A stretch of 35,386 bases of DNA from Desulfobacterales bacterium (GTDB taxonomy: Bacteria > Desulfobacterota > Desulfobacteria > Desulfobacterales > DTYH01): assembly GCA_012961955.1 (NCBI GenBank), contig DTYH01000156.1:1-35386 (forward strand). Reading direction: 5' to 3'. Under the pieces are notes generated by a model. That model saw only the letters and a program-made list of their open reading frames with translations, had not been told where the DNA came from and did no database searches. Of the stretch, positions 1 to 8,969 are shown piece by piece. The position numbers and the translations under genes were made by a program. Numbering within the stretch: the first letter of the stretch is position 1; each line of letters starts with the position of its first letter.

Positions 1-1050
1 AACTGCACCAGCCGCACCCCACATATGACCAATCATCGACTTGTTCGAGCTGATCATGATCTCTTTTGCCCTGGCTTTAAATACCTTCTTTATGGCGAGC
101 GTCTCGGTTTCATCGTTGGCTAAAGTAGATGTTCCGTGCGCATTGATATAGTCTATCTCTTCAGTAGCAATCGCCGCTTCTTTAATACTTAATTCCATAC
201 AACGAGCGGCAGATTCGCCACTTCGCAAGGGAGCTACTGGGTGGTAAGCATCACACGTGGAGGCATAACCCAGGACTTCCGCATATATCTTGGCACCACG
301 TGATCTGGCATGATCAAGCTCTTCCAGGATGAGCACGCCGGAGCCTTCGCTTGAAACAAAGCCTTTTCGATTCTTATCGAACGGACGGCTTGCCTTGTGC
401 GGTTCATCGTTCCAACAAGGGCTGGTTAATGCGCCGAGGTTTTCTAAGCTGGCCATAACAGTCGGACATATCCCGGCTTCTGAGCCGCCTACAATCATTA
501 CATCGGCCTCATCGTGTTTAATAGCTTTGAAACCCAAGCCTACGGCATTGGTTCCTGCTGCACATGCCTCCTGGAGAAAATGATGGGGGCCTTTTGCGCG
601 ACAAAGGGCAGCGATTAAACCAGCCGCAGTATTTGCTGATAAGTTTATCACAAGTTGCGGGGGAACCTTTTCCATACGCCCTTTTACTACCAGCTCGTGA
701 CTCTTTTCAAAGGTTTTACAGGCTCCGACTGCACTAGCAGCTATTACTCCGACCCGATATTCCTCACCGATCCTGGTCTCAAACCGGCTGTCGTCTATGG
801 CCATTTTGGTGGCCGCCAAAAGGAAATGAACAAAACGATCGGTTCGGCGTATTAATTTTCGCTCTAATAAGTCTTCTTCTGAAAAGTCTCTCACCTCTCC
901 GGCGACCCTGCAGCTAAGGGATGATGCATCAAACTGTGTGATCTGTTTTATTCCGGACTCTCCAGCACATAATCTTTTCCAGGATTCTTCTACACCAACG
1001 GCAAGTGGGGTTATGGCTCCCATCCCTGTGATAACGACTCTGCGCTTCAT
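1..1050 (-). CDS. fabF: beta-ketoacyl-ACP synthase II (partial, C-terminus beyond left edge)
   Basis: Hand translation of the reverse strand from ATG at 1050: MKRRVVITGMGAITPLAVGVEESWKRLCAGESGIKQITQFD...QEACAAGTNAVGLGFKAI...YINAHGTSTLANDETETLAIKKVF...SSNKSMIGHMWGAAGAV. Contains KAS active-site Cys, HGTST and NKSMIGH motifs. GGAGG ribosome-binding site upstream. Not in the supplied ORF track because it is open at the window edge. Confidence 0.93.
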   Translation of the reverse strand, partial: MKRRVVITGMGAITPLAVGVEESWKRLCAGESGIKQITQFDASSLSCRVAGEVRDFSEEDLLERKLIRRTDRFVHFLLAATKMAIDDSRFETRIGEEYRVGVIAASAVGACKTFEKSHELVVKGRMEKVPPQLVINLSANTAAGLIAALCRAKGPHHFLQEACAAGTNAVGLGFKAIKHDEADVMIVGGSEAGICPTVMASLENLGALTSPCWNDEPHKASRPFDKNRKGFVSSEGSGVLILEELDHARSRGAKIYAEVLGYASTCDAYHPVAPLRSGESAARCMELSIKEAAIATEEIDYINAHGTSTLANDETETLAIKKVFKARAKEIMISSNKSMIGHMWGAAGAV

Positions 1051-1131
1051 CTTCTCTCCAGTAACCTCCTATGTCTTTTCCTAGTAACTGCCTTGGGTAA
1101 AGCTTCTCCCCGTGAGGGTTTATTTAGTCTG

Positions 1132-1160
1132 AAGTTATGAAATCGATTTGTCCGTGTCAA
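1132..1160 (-). promoter_or_regulatory. putative sigma70-type promoter for fabF
   Basis: Reverse strand TTGACA (1155-1160), 17-nt spacer, TAACTT (1132-1137), about 80 nt upstream of the fabF start. Confidence 0.45.
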
Positions 1161-1257
1161 CAGTAAAATAGCATGAGTGAAACATAGATAGGATAGCTCT
1201 TTTGTTTATCTATTCAGGTGCTTGTAACTGATATCACCCTTGCTGATATTCGGTTCC

Positions 1258-1283
1258 GTAAGGGTAAAGCCCTTACTGTTTTT
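1258..1283 (+). terminator. rho-independent-terminator-like hairpin, orphan on + strand
   Basis: GTAAGGG-taaag-CCCTTAC followed by TGTTTTTC; no + strand gene upstream. Confidence 0.5.
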
Positions 1284-2543
1284 CTAGTCTTAATATCGTG
1301 GGGCCACAAGAGGCAGCATAATGTTCCCCCGCTAGAATACCTCTTGGTTGGCCCTGCTTCTCACCTAGCCAGAGGCTCTACAATAATGGGGGACGGTGGA
1401 GGAAAAGTTAATGTCAGGCTGAGGACCGGTAGCTGTATGAAATTTGGCCTGTTAACAAAAAGGATTTCTCTCTTAAGGGACGCAAAATGCCAAAAAAGCC
1501 TGCTTGGCGGGATACTCAGAAAGACGATTACGCTCTTCTTATCTCCGTGGATGGACGGGGGTGTATAGATGCTATATCTTGTGTTTAAATAAGAAATATA
1601 TACATTTTATAGTGTTTTCTCTTTACAAGAACTATTGTTTTTGCTATTGAAGACCCGATTTTAACTATTGGGTTAATAGTTTGATGTTTTTCCTTTGAAA
1701 GAGTCGTTTTATTATAAGGATTCCGGACTGTTCGTAAAACGATCTTGTTTCAACTCAAGAAATAGGGCAACAGAAGCAAAGCTGTCCAGAATTTAGGCAC
1801 AGGCTGGGTATGAAAAAATCCTTATGTACAGGCATTGCAAAAAGAGAGTCATTTGTTTAAAGGTTTATCAATGTGGGTGGAGTTTTACGCAAGAAATTAT
1901 AGATTCTATAGAAAGAGTTTTTCATTTAATACTAATCCCTTTGAGACTTACTCTGAGACCGTTCTAAGACGTAGATTAGCCTTTTACAAGGTCGCCGTTT
2001 GATTCTGCGTGAAAGTAGAGTAGCTGTTCTTTAATAGAACAGACAATGTTGTACAAGGTCGAATAAGCCACCTAGTAAGACTAAACCATAAAAGGAAAAA
2101 CACCAGATGTTTTTCCAATGATACCAATTGCGCGTTTCCTTTTGACAGATTATTACCCGAATATAACTCCATTTTCGCTTTGCCCAAAACGTTTTTTTTA
2201 GTACACCGTTTTAGAAACCCTTCTAAAGATTTGCGACAGGGTAAATCTAACACTTGCCCCGTTCGTGAATGAAAGATTGAGACCAATTAGAGGCCATGGC
2301 CGCATAACTAATTAGCCTTGGTCGAGGCTTTTTGAAGACTCTCCCCCGGGTTCAAAAAATTCAAATCTCTTGTGTACCGGTTTTGCCGATATTTATTTTT
2401 AAAAGGGTTTTAATAACCCGTCAAAGGGATTTTATTTGTGCAACACAGCACCTCGTGTTAGGAGCTGATGTACCCTACGCGTACTGTCCATTATGCTATC
2501 CTCGAACACATTTTCATAAGAGCTGTGGTATGGGATCTTTTTC

Positions 2544-5500
2544 ATGAAGATTAAAAGGCTGGACATAGTCGGTTTTAAGTCCTTTATGGAAAAGACCTCC
2601 ATTATCTTCCCGGAAGGGATATCCGCGGTTGTAGGTCCTAACGGGTGTGGGAAGAGCAATCTGGTTGATGCTATAAGATGGGTAATGGGAGAGCAGAGCA
2701 TAAAGCAGCTACGCGGAAGACGTATGGAAGACGTAATCTTTTCAGGAACTAGTGGAAGGTATCCTTTGAATATGGCCGAGGTCTCTCTCACCATTTTAGA
2801 TGAGAACGGAAATCTCCCTGAACAGTATCATCAGTTTTCCGAAATTATGGTTACCCGCCGTCTTTTCCGCTCTGGTGAGAGTGAATATCTGATCAATAAA
2901 AGGTCCTGCCGACTAAAAGACATCCACAATATCTTCCTGGGAACAGGTGTGGGGTCTAGATCGTACGCAGTGATCCAGCAGGGGAGTATTGGATCGCTTA
3001 TTGATGCAGACCCGGATGAACGGCGCCTCTTTATAGAAGAAGCTGCAGGCGTTAGCCGTTACAGGGTGCGCAGGAAAGAGACACTTCAGAAGATTGAACG
3101 CGCGAGTCAAGATTTGGTGCGGATTAAGGATATCCTAAACGAGCTAAACCGACAAAAGAGAGTGCTTAAACGTCAAGCGGATAAGGCTGAGAAGTACAAA
3201 GAATATCGGCGTGAGATCAAGGACCTGGAAGTTGTTCTCGCATGCCACGAATACAGTGAACTCAGTAGACGGATTCTCAAGGATAATGCCGTTCTAAGAT
3301 CGTTGAAGGATTCTGATCTCGAGCACAGCACCAGGTTGGCAAAACTCGATGCAAGGATAGAGAAGATCAGGCTGGAAAGGTCGGTAAGGGATAAGGCGAT
3401 TTCGGAACAAAAGTCAAGGAGGCTTCAACTCCAGCGGTATGTTGATAAGGCCGAAAATGACATCCTTCATTATCAGGAGGCAAAAGAGCGATTAGCGGAA
3501 CTAATCCAGCAATTTCAGGACGAAAAGGGTAAGGTGGAAAAGAGACACGGACAGATTGATACGGAACGGCTGGGTCTGGAACAGAGGATACGTAGTCTGA
3601 AGACCGAGGAAGAAATGATTCGGAGAACTATTAGGCAAAAAGAGGAGGAAAGAAGGGCACTGAAGGAAGAGATGTATCGTTTGATAGATGAGCGGGGGAA
3701 AAAACGGGATGAGCTCCTTATTCTATCGACGCACCAGGCAAGATATAGGAATGCACTCGAGATTGCTACCCGTAACAGCAAGAACATATCTCAACGGGTT
3801 AAACAAATTAGACAGGAAAGGACCCGTTTGAAAGATCGGATAGTTAAGCTTGAAAAGAGGAAGGCTAGGGTAAACGACCATTATCAGAAACTAAGTACAA
3901 CAACTTCAGATTTGAATCAAAGGCTGAACAGACTTAAGGAAAGATTGCAAGACAAGCAAAAGGCTTTACATGCTAAGATAAAGAACGTTCAAATCTTAGA
4001 GGCCGAGAGACAGAATATTCGTTCCCAATATCTTGCCATAAGAAGGATGCATCAGAACTATGACTGGTTCAAGGGCGGAGTGAAGAACATAATGAAACAT
4101 TGGAGACCCAAAAATCGAGATAGAAAAAACCCCGCTCTGGGTGTGATCGCTGAGGTTGTATTTCCTCGATCCGGCTATGATAAGGCAGTAGAGGCAGCCC
4201 TGGGGGAAATGGTACAGTATATTATTGTTGAGGACCAGAAGGATGGCAGGGAAGGGATAGAATATCTCAGATCGTGTTCGGCTGGTCGTGGCGGGTTTGT
4301 CCCGCTCAATACCGTGAAACACATTGGGAAAACCTTGCTTCCGAACCCTTGTGATGAACCTCCATCTATCCTGAAATATGTAAGGATCAGGGAGGGGTAC
4401 GAGGACCTGGTAGCCTCCCTGCTTGGTAATGTAATGGTTGCAGAAGACCTTGATGAGGCCCTTAAGCTGTGGAATGCGAACGGATCTATTCATGCTGTAG
4501 TAACCGTGAAAGGGGACTTGATATCTCGTGAGGGTATCATGATCGGAGGTAGTTTAGATGAGTCATCAGGGATACTTGCCAAGAGACGGGAGATGGACGA
4601 GCTGGAAAAGGAATTGGCTAGTCTGGAAGAGAGGGTTGCGGTTGGAAAATCGGAACAAAAGGAGATGGAGTCAGAAGGTATTGACTTAGAATCAGAGGTA
4701 CAACAGACACAAAAAGCATGTGCCAGGTATAATAAAGAATTGGTAAAGGTTGAAAAGGAACTTTATCGAATTGAAGAAGACCTAAAACATGCTTTCCAGT
4801 ATCAAAACTTCATGCAGTTCGAGGACAAGGAAAAGGAAGGTGAAAGAATTGATCTGAACCAGGAGGTGGTCCGTTGTCAGGTAGCATTGTCTAAGATATT
4901 CGGGGAGGCAACAAGGTGTGAATCTAGAATCGATCATTTGAATTCAGAGATAGAGAAGATATCTCACGATTTGGATATCTTGGAAAGGGAGACCATGGAG
5001 TTTAAACTCCATGCCACCGCCATTAAAGCAGAAAAGGATAATGCGGAAGAGACCATGCGACGTCTTGCTGATTTTCAAAAGGAGAGTAAAGAGCGCTTAG
5101 AAAATTTGAGGTTAGAACTTGAAAGGAAAAGAGAAGAAGAAACACATGTAGAGAAGCGATTAGCTGAAACCCGGGAAAAGATTGTAGAGGTTTATGATAA
5201 GATTAGGTCGATCGATACTGCCATTTCTAAGGACGAGACCGAGTATCAGGAATTGGATGCAAACTTCAACCGTAACAGCGAGTTACTTAGAGAAATCCAA
5301 GTGAGGCGGAACGAAACGCAGCGAAAGATCCAGCTACTCGAGATGGAAGTATCCAAAACCAGGATGAAACAGGAGCATCTTATTGGCAGGATTGAGGAAA
5401 GGTATCGAGTAAGAATCGACGGATACAGGCCAACAGATCCGATTGACCCTTCGACCGTAAAAGAAAGAGAGGAAAAGCTGAGACAGCTTAATGAGAGGCT

Positions 5501-6122
5501 TGCTCGGATCGGAGAGGTAAATCTTGTAGCAATAGAAGAATATAAAGACCTGGAGGAACGATTCCAGTTTTTGGATGAGCAGCGGAGAGACTTGGAAGAT
5601 GCGATTGGTGACCTCAACGACCTAGTTCGCAGGATAAATCGGAACTCCCAGAGGGAGTTTATGCAGACCGTTGAAGCGATTAATCAGAAGCTGCAGGAGG
5701 TCTTTCCAAAGCTATTCAACGGCGGTACAGCGCACCTTCTCCTTACCAAGCCAGACAGACCTTTGGAAGGGGGGGTTGAATTCCTCATCCACCCTCCGGG
5801 CAAGAAATTGACCCGAATGAGCCTCCTTTCTGGTGGTGAAAAGGCGTTAGCCACATTATCTCTAATCTTTGCCGTGTTCTTGATTAAGCCGACGGCCTTC
5901 TGTCTCTTTGACGAAATAGATGCCCACCTGGACGATGTAAATTTGGATCGATTCAATGAACTCCTTAGAGATATCGGAAAAAGGTCTCAGGTGATCATGG
6001 TGACACACAATAAGCGAACTATGGAGGTTGCTGATACCCTTTTTGGCATTACCATGGAGAGGAATGGCGTTTCGAAGATTGTTTCAGTAAGATTGACTGA
6101 TAAAGACATGTCTGGAGAATGA
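2544..6122 (+). CDS. smc: chromosome segregation ATPase SMC
   Basis: 1192 aa; Walker A VVGPNGCGKSNLVDAIRWVMGEQS, long coiled coils, hinge, LLSGGEKALATLSLIFA signature and Walker B FCLFDEIDAHLDD. Confidence 0.97.
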   Translation: MKIKRLDIVGFKSFMEKTSIIFPEGISAVVGPNGCGKSNLVDAIRWVMGEQSIKQLRGRRMEDVIFSGTSGRYPLNMAEVSLTILDENGNLPEQYHQFSEIMVTRRLFRSGESEYLINKRSCRLKDIHNIFLGTGVGSRSYAVIQQGSIGSLIDADPDERRLFIEEAAGVSRYRVRRKETLQKIERASQDLVRIKDILNELNRQKRVLKRQADKAEKYKEYRREIKDLEVVLACHEYSELSRRILKDNAVLRSLKDSDLEHSTRLAKLDARIEKIRLERSVRDKAISEQKSRRLQLQRYVDKAENDILHYQEAKERLAELIQQFQDEKGKVEKRHGQIDTERLGLEQRIRSLKTEEEMIRRTIRQKEEERRALKEEMYRLIDERGKKRDELLILSTHQARYRNALEIATRNSKNISQRVKQIRQERTRLKDRIVKLEKRKARVNDHYQKLSTTTSDLNQRLNRLKERLQDKQKALHAKIKNVQILEAERQNIRSQYLAIRRMHQNYDWFKGGVKNIMKHWRPKNRDRKNPALGVIAEVVFPRSGYDKAVEAALGEMVQYIIVEDQKDGREGIEYLRSCSAGRGGFVPLNTVKHIGKTLLPNPCDEPPSILKYVRIREGYEDLVASLLGNVMVAEDLDEALKLWNANGSIHAVVTVKGDLISREGIMIGGSLDESSGILAKRREMDELEKELASLEERVAVGKSEQKEMESEGIDLESEVQQTQKACARYNKELVKVEKELYRIEEDLKHAFQYQNFMQFEDKEKEGERIDLNQEVVRCQVALSKIFGEATRCESRIDHLNSEIEKISHDLDILERETMEFKLHATAIKAEKDNAEETMRRLADFQKESKERLENLRLELERKREEETHVEKRLAETREKIVEVYDKIRSIDTAISKDETEYQELDANFNRNSELLREIQVRRNETQRKIQLLEMEVSKTRMKQEHLIGRIEERYRVRIDGYRPTDPIDPSTVKEREEKLRQLNERLARIGEVNLVAIEEYKDLEERFQFLDEQRRDLEDAIGDLNDLVRRINRNSQREFMQTVEAINQKLQEVFPKLFNGGTAHLLLTKPDRPLEGGVEFLIHPPGKKLTRMSLLSGGEKALATLSLIFAVFLIKPTAFCLFDEIDAHLDDVNLDRFNELLRDIGKRSQVIMVTHNKRTMEVADTLFGITMERNGVSKIVSVRLTDKDMSGE

Positions 6123-6308
6123 TGGTCTTGTAAAAAGTCCGTTTCGTTCACTAAATGAGCATTTTTGGCGCATTAGAAACATTCACCTAAAATTCTAAAA
6201 CTCGGGCTAACGCCCTCTAACAATGAGAATGTTTTAACGCTGAATCTTTCAAATCCTTTTCTCCCAAAATGCTCAAGATCGTTCACAAGAAAATTTTCAC
6301 GAGACCAT
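6122..6308 (+). repeat. nested-palindrome repeat family A, copy 1
   Basis: Outer arms ATGGTCTTGT (6122-6131) / ACGAGACCAT (6299-6308); inner arms TGAGCATTTTTGG (6156-6168) / CCAAAATGCTCA (6264-6275), GAAACATTCA/TGAATCTTTC, ATTCT/AGAAT, GGGC-taac-GCCC. Shares 25 identical nt (6189-6213) with copy 3. Confidence 0.85.
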
Positions 6309-6492
6309 TTTACGAGGGCATCAAGAACAGAAGGATCATGCTTTGCTAGATGTTTGAAAGTAACTGTTGGGAGAGTATGGCTTTTTCTTTACACTCTGGT
6401 CTCTCCGGCCTTTGTTTTTCCGGTGAGTTGAGAGCGGGGGATGCCCTGTTCCTTCTGCATTCTACCTTTCCGCCTCAGCGTCTGTCTCGTCT

Positions 6493-6525
6493 ATCTCGTC
6501 TGTTTGGTCAACCAATCGACGAGAT
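6493..6525. repeat. hairpin inside a short-period GTCTcGTCTat / GATCAAC-type repetitive tract
   Basis: ATCTCGTC tgt TTGGT ca ACCAA tc GACGAGAT, flanked by GTCTGTCTCGTCTATCTCGTC and GAGATCAACGAGATCAACC. Confidence 0.6.
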
Positions 6526-6583
6526 CAACGAGATCAACCAGTAGACCAGATCGGTCGCTGAGGTTTCCCCGATTCTCAACATA

Positions 6584-6655
6584 GGAAAAAAGCAAAGGTT
6601 TCCGCCAAGTTGTTCCAAGAAAGGCTTCATCCCGTGAACAGTGACATCGATTTGT
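6584..6655 (+). repeat. dispersed repeat family B, copy 1
   Basis: GGAAAAAAGCAAAGGTTTCCGCCAAGTTGTTCCAAGAAAGGCTTCATCCCGTGAACAGTGACATCGATTTGT aligns over its length to 16807-16876. Confidence 0.7.
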
Positions 6656-6678
6656 ATTAAAGGAGAAAAATAAAAAAA

Positions 6679-7773
6679 ATGGCATTTAGATGGTTTAGAA
6701 GGAAAAAGGATGAGACTAAGAATGGTACTCCTGAGCCTGAGCCCGTAGCCCCTCAAAAAGAAGATCTTGATTTGAGTAAAGACGAGCGATTAGAAGAAGA
6801 GGAATCGTTACCTGAATCCCCTCCGGATGATGTACCGCGCGAGGAGGGTGATGAAGAGATGACCCGAAGGTTCTTATCATGCCTAAAGGAGCGCCTCTCC
6901 AAGACAAGGCATGTGCTCGTAGATCGTCTTGATGGTCTTGTGTTTGGAAAGAAGGAGATAAACGATGATCTTATGGAAGAGCTGGAGGAGATACTGATTA
7001 CTTCTGACTTGGGTGTGCAGACTACGATGCAACTGATTGAAAGGATTAAAGAAAAGGTAAGACGTAAGGACCTGAATAATCCCCGATATGTCAAGGGTGT
7101 ACTCCAGGAAGAGATACTATCACTCCTCGAGGATGTTCCACCAGCTCCTACGGTACAGAGCAAGAAACCGTATATCATCATGGTAGTTGGGGTGAACGGG
7201 GTGGGGAAAACCACGACTATTGCAAAATTGGCCGCCAGGTACAGGAAAGAGGGGAAAAGTGTGCTATTAGTGGCTGCTGACACGTTTCGGGCAGCTGCGA
7301 TTGGTCAGCTAGCGGAGTGGGGGGAGCGTGTGGGGGCAGAAATAGTTCGTCATAAAGAAAGGGGTGACCCCTCGGCGGTAGTCTATGACGGCATCCATGC
7401 TGCTAAGGCGCGGGACATAGACGTAGTGTTGATCGATACTGCAGGGAGGCTCCATACAAAGATTAATCTAATGGAGGAATTGAAGAAGATCCGTCGGGTC
7501 ATATCACGCCTGATACCGGATGCACCCCATGAGGTGCTTCTGGTACTAGATGCAACTACCGGGCAGAACGCCATTTCTCAGGCCCAGCTGTTTCATGACG
7601 CCATCAACATAACAGGTATTGCCCTGGTGAAATTGGATGGAACAGCAAAAGGTGGAATCGTGGTAGCCATATCTGACACGCTTAAGATTCCGTTGCAGTA
7701 TATCGGTATTGGAGAAGGGCTTGATGATCTGCACGAATTTGACGCAAGGAATTTCGTGAAGGCATTGTTTTAG
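6679..7773 (+). CDS. ftsY: signal recognition particle receptor FtsY
   Basis: NG GTPase domain: GVNGVGKTTTIAKLAAR, DTFRAAAIGQL, DTAGRLHT, KLDGTAKGG; acidic N-terminal A region. Confidence 0.97.
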   Translation: MAFRWFRRKKDETKNGTPEPEPVAPQKEDLDLSKDERLEEEESLPESPPDDVPREEGDEEMTRRFLSCLKERLSKTRHVLVDRLDGLVFGKKEINDDLMEELEEILITSDLGVQTTMQLIERIKEKVRRKDLNNPRYVKGVLQEEILSLLEDVPPAPTVQSKKPYIIMVVGVNGVGKTTTIAKLAARYRKEGKSVLLVAADTFRAAAIGQLAEWGERVGAEIVRHKERGDPSAVVYDGIHAAKARDIDVVLIDTAGRLHTKINLMEELKKIRRVISRLIPDAPHEVLLVLDATTGQNAISQAQLFHDAINITGIALVKLDGTAKGGIVVAISDTLKIPLQYIGIGEGLDDLHEFDARNFVKALF

Positions 7774-7897
7774 GTAATCGTTGGCAAAAAAATACCCCAT
7801 CTATCGTTTAGTTCCCATCCCATTTTAGGGCTTTTGGCCCGTGGACCTATGCCTCGAAGAGGGGAGGGGGAGCTTGGGAGAAAAAAGGAGGTAGAAA

Positions 7898-8509
7898 ATG
7901 TCCAGAATATCTCGAGCAGTTATCAGTGTTACTGATAAAACAGGTGTCGTGGATTTTGCCCGCTCCCTGGAGGGATTCGGAGTGGCGATTCTTTCGACAG
8001 GAGGAACGGCCCAAAGGTTACGAGACGGTGGCGTGAATGTACAGGATATATCGGAGTATACTGGATTTCCTGAAATGCTGGATGGTCGGGTGAAGACCCT
8101 TCATCCAAAGGTACATGGTGGAATCCTTGCCCGACGGGATGTCTCCGAACATATTAGTCAGTTACAAACCCACAAGATCCCCCTTATTGATTTGGTAGTG
8201 GTTAACCTTTATCCTTTCGAAAGGACGGTAGCTGAACCAGGGTGTACCTTTGAAGATGCTATTGAAGATATCGATATTGGTGGTCCAACCCTCCTCCGAG
8301 CCTCAGCCAAGAACTTCCGGGATGTTACTGTGGTTGTGGATCCGTCTGACTATAAGATTGTGATAGATGAGATGAAAAAAAATAACGGAACTACTACGCT
8401 CAAGACGAGATTCTATCTTGCCAGGAAGGTATTTCAGGTAACAAGCAAATATGACACTGTCATTGCAGACTACTTGATGAATATCTCACTCCCCGAGGGG
8501 GAGAACTAA
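7898..8509 (+). CDS. IMP cyclohydrolase (PurH N-terminal MGS-like domain only)
   Basis: 203 aa: [19 protein letters not shown]...[14 protein letters not shown]...[27 protein letters not shown]...[20 protein letters not shown] transformylase domain absent. AAAAAGGAGG ribosome-binding site. Confidence 0.92.
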   Translation: MSRISRAVISVTDKTGVVDFARSLEGFGVAILSTGGTAQRLRDGGVNVQDISEYTGFPEMLDGRVKTLHPKVHGGILARRDVSEHISQLQTHKIPLIDLVVVNLYPFERTVAEPGCTFEDAIEDIDIGGPTLLRASAKNFRDVTVVVDPSDYKIVIDEMKKNNGTTTLKTRFYLARKVFQVTSKYDTVIADYLMNISLPEGEN

Positions 8510-8538
8510 CAAAAAAAATTGAAAATTTAATATTTCAG

Positions 8539-8567
8539 TTGACATCCTTATTACAAAACTATATACA
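8539..8567 (+). promoter_or_regulatory. sigma70-type promoter for HU-family gene
   Basis: TTGACA (8539-8544), exactly 17 nt, TATACA (8562-8567). Confidence 0.75.
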
Positions 8568-8571
8568 AACG

Positions 8572-8605
8572 TGCCATGGCAGGGCCATTCCTGGGGCATT
8601 TTTTT
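8572..8605 (+). promoter_or_regulatory. terminator-like hairpin in the 5' leader (possible attenuator)
   Basis: TGCC-atgg-CAGG-gccatt-CCTG-g-GGCA followed by a run of 7 T, between the promoter and the ribosome-binding site. Confidence 0.4.
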
Positions 8606-8635
8606 GTAAACCTTAACAGGAAAGGGGAATTGCTT

Positions 8636-8911
8636 ATGACAAAAGGAGAACTTGTAAGCAAGATGGCACAGGATGCTGGGATTTCAAAGGCCTCAGCCAA
8701 GTTGGCACTAGACTCTTTTATGGATAGTGTCAAAACCTCCCTGAAGAAAAAGAATGGCAGGTTAACCATTGTGGGCTTTGGGACGTTCTATAAGGTTAGG
8801 CGCAAAGCCCGTAACGGCAGGAATCCCAGGACCGGGGAAATAATCAGGATCAAGGCATCAGACGTGGTGAGGTTTAGGCCGGGTAAGGATCTAAGAGAAG
8901 CTATAAAATAA
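8636..8911 (+). CDS. HU/IHF family DNA-binding protein
   Basis: MTKGELVSKMAQDAGISKASAKLALDSF...GRLTIVGFGTFYKVRRKARNGRNPRTGEIIRIKASDVVRFRPGKDLREAIK; ATG at 8636 after AGGAAAGGGG, preferred over the upstream ATG at 8576 that lies in the leader hairpin. Confidence 0.95.
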   Translation: MTKGELVSKMAQDAGISKASAKLALDSFMDSVKTSLKKKNGRLTIVGFGTFYKVRRKARNGRNPRTGEIIRIKASDVVRFRPGKDLREAIK

Positions 8912-8969
8912 TGGAGTTGTCAGGATACGATTTGGGTGTTTTTACTAAAGGGGTGGTAAAAATTGATAT

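Noticed and set aside
1218-1568. 116-aa + ORF in the fabF-smc gap
   Set aside because: No recognisable family, starts across a terminator hairpin and contains long inverted repeats; likely non-coding.
3996-4493. 165-aa minus ORF within smc
   Set aside because: Shadow ORF opposite a well-supported smc coding sequence.
6753-7283. 176-aa minus ORF opposite ftsY
   Set aside because: Ser-rich shadow ORF; ftsY GTPase motifs are on the + strand.
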